DNA from: Nitrososphaerales archaeon TH526
Lineage (GTDB): Archaea; Thermoproteota; Nitrososphaeria; Nitrososphaerales; Nitrososphaeraceae
Reading direction: 5' to 3'
NCBI GenBank assembly: GCA_014523665.1
Contig: JAATVR010000085.1
Span: 1 to 14,706 of the forward strand
Length of the DNA stretch: 14,706 bases
The notes below the pieces were generated by a model. The model worked only from the letters and a program-made list of their open reading frames with translations, had not been told where the DNA came from and searched no databases. Below, piece after piece: positions 1 to 5,993 of the stretch (position 1 is its first letter; the number at the start of each line of letters is the position of its first letter). The position numbers and the translations under genes were made by a program.

Positions 1-360
1 ACCAACAATTCTTATCCACCCTTTGGAGCAATCCAACGTGCCTTTCTTGTGCTTGCTTCTTTTCTCTTTAGCTTAGGAATATACTCTGTCGCGCTGTCAG
101 TGGCCCAAGATTCAGAATTGCGTCATTTAGCCAGAAAATATGTAAAGGAGTATGCTCTGCTAGATACTTTAGGTAATGCACAAGAGAACGCAGAGATTAT
201 GCGAAAGCTTGTAAGACTAATCCACCAACACGCAGATGCTATGGAAAAAGAAACAGGAGTAGAATCTTCAATGTTAGATGATAACGAAGCTAGACGATAT
301 TTAGACTTGGTAATTGTGGAGACTAGAGGAAAAAAGGATGACGGAACAGTCGGCGCCTAG
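1..360 (+). CDS. C-terminal part of a membrane-anchored protein, 5' end outside the window
   Basis: The reading frame is open from base 1, so the internal GTG at 49 is not needed as a start and this is the 3' end of a longer gene. The visible ~119 residues begin with a Tyr-Pro-Pro-Phe-Gly stretch, then one hydrophobic helix (roughly residues 13-35) ending in Ser-Val-Ala-Gln-Asp-Ser. A charged, probably cytoplasmic helical tail follows, rich in Glu, Arg and Lys. The layout resembles multi-spanning proteins of unknown function that I recall as multicopy in Nitrososphaeria; that family link is from memory and unchecked. No catalytic motif is visible. The stop is TAG at 358-360. Reading is good to the end, unlike the region that follows, so the gene is probably intact. 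Confidence 0.7.
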   Translation, partial: TNNSYPPFGAIQRAFLVLASFLFSLGIYSVALSVAQDSELRHLARKYVKEYALLDTLGNAQENAEIMRKLVRLIHQHADAMEKETGVESSMLDDNEARRYLDLVIVETRGKKDDGTVGA

Positions 361-429
361 CTTTAAGCTTAGTGGCTAATGCTTGACACAAAGAGGGATT
401 TGTAAATGGGTGTATGGACTCTGGAAATA

Positions 430-596
430 CTAAGGAGACGCGTAACAATAGAATAGAATAGGTGAACGTTTTAAAGCGAAACTAAAACCAATTCCAACAA
501 CAGCTACGACTCCCATTAACACCCAAGTGGCATTTTGTTGAAACCACTTAGTACTCCCTTTTCCTCAAGATATTGTATGTGGTGTAGGCGGTCTAG
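430..596 (-). pseudogene. Eroded membrane-protein remnant
   Basis: On the minus strand, translation from about 596 reads LDRLHHIQYLEEKG. After a one-base frame change it continues as TKWFQQNATWVLMGVVAVVG and then a short hydrophobic/basic tail ending in a stop at 430-432. The Trp/Asn-rich lead into a hydrophobic helix looks protein-coding, but it needs a frameshift near 555 and has no start codon. I read it as the C-terminal remnant of a single-span membrane protein. The parent family is not recognised. The stretch 361-429 holds nothing I can identify. Confidence 0.4.
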
Positions 597-684
597 CTAC
601 AGGTTACACGGTCGAGAGGAATAGGTCCACGTGTTCATTATCCGCGGTTTGTTGGGCAGGTAATAAGGAATCGACGAGAGACTA

Positions 685-913
685 TTAGGTAGGCCCTATT
701 TGTTCTGGACTATTCAAATAGTCTCTGGCATCTTGGGTCAAGTCCTTGATGACAGGCGTTCCAATGTCTACAGCTCTATCAAGGACAGTGATAACTCCAG
801 AAGAGAAAGTCTTCCATCCCAAACCCCATTATGGCAAGGATGACCACAATTACAAGAAGGAATGTAAGTAGACCATTACATTTTGTTAGCTCTTTGAAGC
901 TATAAACATCAGT
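685..913 (-). pseudogene. Small membrane-protein remnant with one frameshift
   Basis: Minus-strand translation gives VYSFKELTKCNGLLTFLLVI and a strongly hydrophobic helix ending near Gly-Phe-Gly. Shifting by one base near 823-830, it continues as WKTFSSGVITVLDRAVDIGT and then PVIKDLTQDARDYLNSPEQ to a TAA at 685-687. The two halves join naturally into a ~75-residue protein: one membrane helix followed by an amphipathic C-terminal domain. The frame is closed upstream by a TAG just before 913 with no ATG, so this is a broken gene. Function unknown. It lies upstream of the remnant at 430-596 on the same strand, so both may derive from one former operon. Confidence 0.5.
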
Positions 914-1242
914 AATCTATAGTAGAATAAACTACTATAGGATATTTTCAGTGGTCCCATGAATACCCACTGTCTTTAGAATGAACACATGGTAACATCA
1001 TGATAATGAAATAAGAGAATACTAACATATTACTTGCCTTAGAACATCATAAAGCATGATACATACAGGTCGACACAGACAATAGACATTAACTTGTTAT
1101 TATAATTCTGTAACCATTAACGTACTTGTCGTGCCTCACGTTTTAACAAGTAATAAAATACAATCTATAATGTCATTACCGGTATTAACGGTAACAACAT
1201 GGTAACAAAGTATCGTCTTACAAAAGGGTTTTTGAGCTGGTT
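914..1242. other. Non-coding AT-rich stretch
   Basis: I see no credible reading frame or RNA gene here. The sequence is AT-rich with scattered short direct repeats such as ACATGGTAACA (near 985 and 1197) that are too short to interpret. Confidence 0.4.
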
Positions 1243-1258
1243 ATGTATTCATATACAT
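1243..1258 (+). promoter_or_regulatory. Putative TATA-type promoter with dyad, upstream of the HTH gene
   Basis: ATGTAT-TCAT-ATACAT is a perfect 6-bp inverted repeat containing a TATA-like core (CATATACAT). Its centre is about 25 bases upstream of the ATG at 1276, the usual spacing between an archaeal TATA box and the start site of a leaderless transcript. The dyad could be an operator, perhaps for the HTH protein itself; this is inference. Confidence 0.35.
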
Positions 1259-1275
1259 AGAAATTATCTGGATTG

Positions 1276-2200
1276 ATGATATTAGACAGAAAAGAAAAAA
1301 CTAAACAGGTTCTACAACTCCATAGCCGAGGGAGGACCTATCGTGAGATTGCTAATGAAGTACACATGTCATTACGTGATATAAGCTCAACTATTAAGAA
1401 GTCAATGGGAGCCAATGAAATAACTCTAACGGATAGTCAGCTAGCTCCTGAAATAAAGGAGCATCAGCAACCACAACCACCTAATACATCAAAGCAGTCA
1501 CAAGCGTTAAAGCTGTTCTCTGATGATGGGAATCCACTGAATGTTGCAATTGAATTGGATTTGCCAGCTGATGAGGTACATGAGTTGTATCAAGATTATC
1601 TCAGGCTTAATAGTCTTCATAAGCTTGTTCAGGTTTATGAAGATATAGACTATAACCTCTACACTTTGTTGGATCTATATAAAATCATTGAAAACAAAAC
1701 AATATGTTACATCAAGAAACACTAGAAGCCGTTCGCTACGGTAACTAGCTTACATATCTTAGTGATACGTGTCAGAAGCTGAGAAATGACCTTGGTATAT
1801 TGCAAACTACCAGGAATGGTCTCAAGAATAATATGTCTATACTACAATCAGAGATTTCCAGTCTGATTAAAACGAAGAGAGTATTAGACACTGATATACA
1901 ACGCAAAGGCAGTGACATAAACAATATGAAAAATAAACTAGCAAAATTGGAAAGTTTAGTTAATCTAAAATTAACTAAAAAAGAATATAGAAATATAGAG
2001 AAATTGTTGAACAGACTGTCTGGTCAACATTATATGAGAAAGAAGAATTACTTGTAATCGCAGTAGATGTTGTCCTAGAAGCTTGCCTAAAGGATCCAAT
2101 AATTGAGCCTCATATAGTGACTTCTACTTCACAAATTTCTTTTCGTGAACGAATACTTCAATCATCTAAGAGGCTCTATAATGAAGCAGAAGGAATCTGA
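1276..2200 (+). pseudogene. Helix-turn-helix/coiled-coil protein gene, broken by two frameshifts
   Basis: The first segment (ATG 1276 to 1725) encodes an N-terminal helix-turn-helix (about residues 8-42, with RGRTYREIANEVHMSLRDIS). A Pro/Gln-rich linker follows, then a second helical repeat (ALKLFSDDGNPLNVAIEL and a Leu-Tyr-Asp-Tyr-Leu-like segment). The coding then changes frame: from about 1749 to 2057 it gives a coiled coil (QKLRNDLGILQTTRNG onward, with regular Leu/Ile spacing). Near 2036 it changes frame again to give EKEELLVIAVDVVLEACLKD and a C-terminal tail ending in TGA at 2198-2200. The three pieces add up to a ~300-residue protein. The HTH plus coiled-coil architecture resembles a multicopy family I recall from Nitrososphaeria genomes (unchecked). 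A DNA-binding role is likely for the ancestor. The intact first segment could still yield a 149-aa protein. Confidence 0.6.
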
Positions 2201-2380
2201 GTCGATAGGACTATGAGCGAATTATCTAATCAAAAGGTTACAATATCGAATACAACTTGCGAGAAACAGTTTTGATTTATCATTTGGTACATATTCATAT
2301 TGTAAATATAGCTTCGCAACTGTCAACCAGTTTTATCTCAAATCTTAAAAATTAAGTTAGATGAACCAACTCGATATCTC
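2201..2380. other. Non-coding stretch after the broken HTH gene
   Basis: AT-rich sequence with only a 20-codon frame (ATG at 2213) that has no supporting features. I see nothing else here. Confidence 0.3.
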
Positions 2381-2470
2381 AGATGACCTCAAGATGACCT
2401 CATGTACCTCAGAAACCTCAGATTTAAAATTTGAATAGCCATCTGAGGTAACTGATGAATCTGATGTAAC
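2381..2470 (+). repeat. Degenerate coding repeat, copy A (Thr-Ser-Glu-Thr-Ser-Asp motif)
   Basis: Shares with 4391-4475 the ordered blocks ATGACCTCA, TACCTCAGAAAC, TCAGAT, CATCTGA and GGTAACTGATGAATCTGA. Translated from ATG 2361 it gives MNQLDISDDLKMTSCTSETS, then a stop. After one frame change, Ser-Glu-Val-Thr-Asp-Glu-Ser-Asp-Val follows. The two copies look like the acidic, Ser/Thr-rich N-terminus of a duplicated gene family, here interrupted. The parent family is not identified. Confidence 0.5.
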
Positions 2471-2543
2471 GGTGAAATCAATTGTAATTAAAGGGATATC
2501 AATTTGTCTTTCGGTTCATAAGTCAACTATTTCACATCTTTGT

Positions 2544-2862
2544 TTATTTAAGTATATGAATACTCTCATTTAGCTGGGTTAGAAAATCAGAAACATCACT
2601 CCACCATACTTCTACTTCGAATTCAGTTTTAACACGTGCTTCCGGAGAACACACTATTCTTCCTCTGTCCTATAAACTCAGACCAGAAGGAGGTGACTGT
2701 ACTTTATTGCTAGATTTTTTAGCTGACCATGCAATATAGTTTATTAATCTTTGACTGTCATATTTTTGTATAAATAATTTAAGTACACGTTCTTTCTTTT
2801 TAAATCCCTCTAGAGAGATCAAATCATTTTATTGAAGCACTCTCGTATTCAATTTCGTCCAT
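2544..2862 (-). pseudogene. Broken gene of unknown family, ~105 residues
   Basis: From an ATG at 2862 the minus strand reads MDEIEYESASIK. After a one-base shift it continues as NDLISLEGFKKKERVLKLF, then a Tyr-Asp-Ser-Gln-Arg-Leu-Ile-Asn-Tyr-Ile-Ala-Trp segment. One in-frame TAG interrupts the frame in its middle (after PPSGLSL). It resumes as DRGRIVCSPEARVKTEFEVE, then VWWSDVSDFLTQLNES, to TAA at 2544-2546. The continuity of a sensible helical N-half and a Trp-Trp C-half across a frameshift plus a nonsense codon argues for a recently inactivated gene. I do not recognise the family. Confidence 0.5.
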
Positions 2863-2931
2863 GAAGTAGGGCAGACGAATAGTTTTCAGTTATTATGCGA
2901 GTTCAAGCTCAGAAGTTCTGCTCATATAAAC

Positions 2932-3801
2932 TTATTTCCTTACAGTAGTTAAAAAGGAATATATTTTTTCAAATACTAAAGCTGTCTTCTCCACAAATGG
3001 TGCATGACCCGAATCTCCTATTATCTCAAGCCTGGCATTTGGAAGATCTTTCATAAACTCGTTGGCATACTCTGGTGGTATTAAACTGTCCTCTTTACCC
3101 CATATAATTAGACAGGGAATATTATCAATTTGTTTCAATCTTTCTGACTCAACCTTTGTTGTTGTGCTATTAAGGAAAGTAAGTTCAAATACATGCCTTG
3201 CTAAGGACTTTTCGATCGTATAATTAAATAGATCGATCACTATCGGAAGTAGCCTTGAGGGATGTGCGTACATTTTCTCAAATACCTCTCTAACTTTATC
3301 GTACCTTAAGAGTGGATTTGTTTCCTTTGCAGCATCAAGATATTGGTTCAATAATGGGGTCGGTCCATTAAGCTTCCCCGAAGGGTCTATTAAGACAAGT
3401 TTTTCAACTCGGTCCCAATTATCAACTGCAACTTGTGTAGCTATATACCCTCCTAATGAATGACCAATTATGCTTATTTTTTCATCTTGCTTGAGTTCAA
3501 TTGCTTGCTCGAGAAAATCTATTATAAATTTGCTGAATCCATTGATCGTATAATCACCTTCCTTTGGCTTATCACTCCCACCAAAACCTATTAAATCAAC
3601 ACATATTGTATGAAAATATTCTGATAATGCGTCAGGAATATCTCGCCAACCAATTGACGATCCACCAAGCCCGTGTATGAACAAAACATGTTTCTTATTA
3701 GCATCTGTAGATTCATTGTATAGTATATTATAGCCATTCACCCTTTTTGTTTTGAATGTATTTGTCTTCACTATGTAGTTATTGAGGTTTAAATTGTCCA
3801 T
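2932..3801 (-). CDS. Alpha/beta-hydrolase fold protein
   Basis: A complete 289-residue alpha/beta-hydrolase of the MhpC/epoxide-hydrolase-like type. The oxyanion-hole motif His-Gly-Leu-Gly-Gly is at 43-47, the nucleophile elbow Gly-His-Ser-Leu-Gly-Gly at 113-118 (Ser115), the acid at Asp238 in WGKEDSLIP and the base at His266 in SGHAP, so the catalytic triad is complete. The cap region (about 140-205) is helical. The protein is soluble with no signal peptide. Substrate cannot be deduced: esterase, lactonase and C-C hydrolase are all possible. The ATG at 3801 is supported by a TATA-like element about 33 bases upstream. It is the only clearly intact mid-size gene inside an otherwise decayed 5-kb region and has no same-strand intact partner. 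Confidence 0.85.
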   Translation of the reverse strand: MDNLNLNNYIVKTNTFKTKRVNGYNILYNESTDANKKHVLFIHGLGGSSIGWRDIPDALSEYFHTICVDLIGFGGSDKPKEGDYTINGFSKFIIDFLEQAIELKQDEKISIIGHSLGGYIATQVAVDNWDRVEKLVLIDPSGKLNGPTPLLNQYLDAAKETNPLLRYDKVREVFEKMYAHPSRLLPIVIDLFNYTIEKSLARHVFELTFLNSTTTKVESERLKQIDNIPCLIIWGKEDSLIPPEYANEFMKDLPNARLEIIGDSGHAPFVEKTALVFEKIYSFLTTVRK

Positions 3802-4290
3802 ATAGTCCAGTACATTGTCTTTTACCAGATATAAATATCTCTTGTCGAGGACCCATTAATGATACTAGGAACATATTCGAGATAAAGCTGGAATGGATTC
3901 TCAGAAAGCAAGAGCAGTTTGTTTTTGTCCTTGCTATAGGATCTGCTATTATACTTTGAATATCATTTTGAATTTGTGCCACTTGTTTTTGCAGCAAACT
4001 GACTTGAGATTTAATCTGTTTTACAGATTGGAACTGTGACTGGTCTGATACTGCGCCTGGAACATCAGATTATATAGGTTCTTTTATAATGATAGTTCAT
4101 ATAACATGACCAAAGATAGGAATATTTGACACAGATTGAATGTTAGCTTCTCAGTAAATTTGGTTAAATTGATAATTGAATGATCCATCTTCTTTACCAG
4201 CCTGTCTTGAAAATCAATAGCAGTAATACAGCTTTTGTTACAAATATTGTTTCCTGCAAACAAGTGGCAATCAGAAGGATGTGGCAAGAT
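3779..4290 (-). pseudogene. Possible coiled-coil protein remnant
   Basis: Minus-strand frames give DFQDRLVKKMDHSIINLTKF in one frame (up to about 4290). In another frame, open from 4069 to 3779 without a proper start, they give QFQSVKQIKSQVSLLQKQVA and QIQNDIQSIIADP. The Gln/Leu/Ile spacing of the latter is coiled-coil-like. Together they suggest a frameshifted helical protein whose end runs into the hydrolase promoter and the first 23 bases of that gene. Coding evidence is modest and no family is recognised; the frames could be fortuitous. Plus-strand frames over the same stretch look worse. Confidence 0.25.
3828..3839 (-). promoter_or_regulatory. Putative TATA box of the hydrolase gene
   Basis: On the minus strand GATATTTATATC is a self-complementary AT-rich box centred 33 bases upstream of the ATG at 3801. 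Archaeal spacing would place the transcript start within about 10 bases of the ATG, giving a very short leader. No Shine-Dalgarno sequence is seen, which fits. Confidence 0.4.
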
Positions 4291-4390
4291 TATTATGTCT
4301 ATTTAAAACCCCTACCTACTCTTCACTCAGTTATTTTCATGACTCACGACTCTGTGTCTATATCAAAAACTACCATCTTCAGGTTTTGAC

Positions 4391-4570
4391 ATGACCTCAG
4401 ATACCTCAGAAACATCAGATGATGTAACATTTACAAACGAACATCTGAAGGTAACTGATGAATCTGAAGTAGGAACGAAGGCCTCTGTTACAGATCTTAT
4501 ATGTGAGCGTCTTGCTTTATTGCTCTTCAGAATCTACAGAACCATCACAGCCTGTAAAATGAAGGACTAA
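4391..4570 (+). CDS. Short acidic Ser/Thr-rich ORF, copy B of the repeat; possibly a gene fragment
   Basis: ATG at 4391 opens a 59-codon frame beginning MTSDTSETSDDVTFTNEHLK and continuing VTDESEVGTKASVTDLICER to a TAA at 4568-4570. Bases 4391-4475 match 2381-2470 (copy A), where the same frame is broken. Copy B keeps its frame across the matching region, which suggests it is the less damaged member. Its C-terminal part (hydrophobic, then a short basic end) may be read-through into unrelated sequence. No promoter is obvious. Function unknown. Confidence 0.3.
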   Translation: MTSDTSETSDDVTFTNEHLKVTDESEVGTKASVTDLICERLALLLFRIYRTITACKMKD

Positions 4571-4670
4571 GATATATGACGTATATGATGTATCTAAGGA
4601 AATTATAGATATCTATATTTACTTCGGAGCTATTTTTTAGTACCAATATGTGAGAAAAAGTCACATTTGT

Positions 4671-4680
4671 CTTATATATC
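4671..4680 (+). promoter_or_regulatory. TATA-like box before the 52-aa ORF
   Basis: CTTATATATC is centred about 25 bases upstream of the ATG at 4700, the spacing expected for leaderless transcription in archaea. This favours the ATG over the upstream TTG at 4667, which would lie upstream of the box. Confidence 0.35.
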
Positions 4681-4699
4681 ATTAATTGCAATCTTTATT

Positions 4700-4858
4700 A
4701 TGGTAAATGAATCTAAAACAAGTGATTCGGTTCTGCATTCTAAAAGAAGTTATGATTTACTGAATGGAATAAAACGTTATTTACAAATAGAACATCAGGA
4801 CGATGACAAAGAATTACTGAAATATCTGCAAAGGCAAGTAGGTTTACATCGGGAATAG
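4700..4858 (+). CDS. Small hypothetical protein, 52 aa
   Basis: ATG 4700 to TAG 4856-4858 encodes a charged protein beginning MVNESKTSDSVLHSKRSYDL and ending in a helical, Lys/Leu/Gln-rich stretch (residues about 22-49). It has no signal peptide, cysteines or known motif. It stands alone between decayed sequence and a possible minus-strand small gene. The support is the TATA-like box at the right distance and plausible helix composition; it may still be a chance frame. Confidence 0.35.
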   Translation: MVNESKTSDSVLHSKRSYDLLNGIKRYLQIEHQDDDKELLKYLQRQVGLHRE

Positions 4859-4905
4859 CCATTTAGGGGGGTTATCTGATTTCATTGTTGCGAACAGAAT
4901 AAAAA

Positions 4906-5073
4906 TCAGATTTTTGACTGTGTCTGAATTTGCCCAATGAAAATAAGCAAAATTTCTTCTCCGTAACTATCATCATGAATACAAAATATATGGGCATAGT
5001 GGCCACGAATGATGTTATGCTCATTGGATGAACAGCACCTGCAACACCCAAGGGGGTATTTACAAATCGTCAT
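4906..5073 (-). CDS. Small cysteine/histidine-rich hypothetical protein, 55 aa
   Basis: The frame runs from ATG 5073 to TGA at 4906-4908. It starts MTICKYPLGCCRCCSSNEHN, then has a Gly-His-Tyr-Ala-His-Ile-Phe-Cys-Ile-His segment and a beta-like C-terminus. Six Cys and four His in the first ~40 residues suggest metal binding, for example a small zinc fold, but the spacing (CC-x-CC) matches no motif I can name. The frame extends upstream to an ATG at 5163; I prefer the inner start because the metal-binding-like part begins there and the upstream part has no protein-like features. No clear promoter. It could be a remnant. Confidence 0.35.
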   Translation of the reverse strand: MTICKYPLGCCRCCSSNEHNIIRGHYAHIFCIHDDSYGEEILLIFIGQIQTQSKI

Positions 5074-5163
5074 GGACGTAAGAAGATAACTGAAAACAGG
5101 CAAGGGATTTCGCAAGAAAACGACGGTGACAACTGATTCTTGCCGGAGAATGGCGGCTGTCAA

Positions 5164-5563
5164 AGCTCTGCTTCACAGATTCAAGGCTACGAAAACGAAG
5201 CATCAATATCATTAGAACATATATTCTCAGAATGCTGGGTACAACAACACCATAATAAATTCAAACCGCCACTTGTTTTGATTTTCTTATCAGATAGTAG
5301 GTAAGTTTCCATATTGGCTTTAATATTATGAGGAGCTACCGACTTCATTGACTAGATGAAATACAGGCCATCGACTTGTCCATTCTACATGTTTAAGAAG
5401 TGATCTTAAAGGAGCATAAACAAAAATTGGCTTTCTTTGTCGCTTTTACAACTCTTTAGATACACTAGGAAAGCCGCGTACGGTCCAGGCAATACCGTAT
5501 GCAGTTTGGGCAAACGACATTGGATTGACAAATCAAAATTTAACCAGCTTGCGGATGAAAATG
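5164..5563. other. Gene-free stretch next to tRNA-Thr
   Basis: No convincing frame on either strand; the longest pieces are interrupted every 20-40 codons. The stretch abuts the 3' end of the minus-strand tRNA-Thr, where integrated elements would be expected, but I see no integrase and no second copy of the tRNA 3' end. Confidence 0.4.
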
Positions 5564-5637
5564 AGCCTTGACCGGGATTTGGACCCGGGACCTTTGCCTT
5601 ACCAAGGCAACGCTCTACCAGGCTGAGCTATCAAGGC
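5564..5637 (-). tRNA. tRNA-Thr (anticodon GGT)
   Basis: A full cloverleaf reads on the minus strand. The acceptor stem is GCCTTGA/TCAAGGC, the D-stem GCTC/GAGC with AGCCTGGTA loop, the anticodon stem TTGCC/GGCAA and the T-stem CCGGG/CCCGG. The anticodon loop is TTGGTAA (anticodon GGT, Thr codons ACC and ACU). The discriminator is T and CCA is not encoded. There is no intron. The T-loop is TCCAAAT, with C where U55 is normally invariant; all stems are otherwise perfect. Its 3' end faces the decayed region to the left. Confidence 0.93.
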
Positions 5638-5908
5638 ACTAACAACCCCCTGCAAGGTAGGAAGTAACATTCGCTACGGCCACCTACATAAGCTTAACTG
5701 CACTTCTTTATCGAAGTTCGCAATCTCTGCCGAATGGGCAACCACCATCTTTATGCATTCCAGTATTGAATTCGCATATTTCATGAAATGAGTGTGCTAA
5801 CAAAGGCTTTTAGATGATCTTGAAATAAGCTGCGATTGTTGGCCTTCATATTTACTTGTTCCTGTAAGATTTAAGTAAGGACTAGTCGATTCGTCCTATG
5901 AAGTAGTA
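5638..5908. other. Spacer between the two tRNA genes
   Basis: No gene recognised. The sequence GATTTAAGTAAGG near 5869-5881, 30-40 bases upstream of tRNA-Leu, may be its TATA element. Confidence 0.35.
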
Positions 5909-5934
5909 GCGGGGGTTGTAGAGCCTGGCCAAAT

Positions 5935-5953
5935 TGTAATCACGTGCTTGGAG
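5935..5953 (+). other. Predicted non-canonical D-arm tRNA intron (19 nt)
   Basis: The central helix pairs CCAA (5929-5932) with TTGG (5948-5951). It is flanked by 3-nt bulges ATT (5933-5935) and AGA (5952-5954), and the endonuclease cut after the second base of each bulge gives exactly this intron. An inner GTA/TGC stem (5936-5938 with 5945-5947, one G-U pair) closes the loop. Ligation restores the D-stem T-A and G-C pairs at about positions 23/24. The outer helix is weak (only G5928-C5955). Confidence 0.7.
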
Positions 5954-5967
5954 ACGCGGGACTTAAG

Positions 5968-5983
5968 ATCACAGTTATAGGTG
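5968..5983 (+). other. Predicted canonical 37/38 tRNA intron (16 nt)
   Basis: Loop bases CTTA (5962-5965) pair with TAGG (5978-5981) as the 4-bp central helix. The bulges are AGA (5966-5968) and TGA (5982-5984), and the intact anticodon stem is the outer helix. Cutting after the second bulge base removes this stretch and leaves a 7-base anticodon loop. Confidence 0.8.
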
Positions 5984-5993
5984 ATCCCGTCTC

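Noticed and set aside
1732..1741. TTCGCTACGG occurs here and again at 5672-5681, with a similar inverted string near 10941.
   Set aside because: Only 10 bases, with no flanking similarity; this is expected by chance in a window of this size or trivially short.
5564..5587. Search for a second copy of the tRNA-Thr 3' end as an att site.
   Set aside because: No second copy was seen in the window, so no attachment site is annotated.
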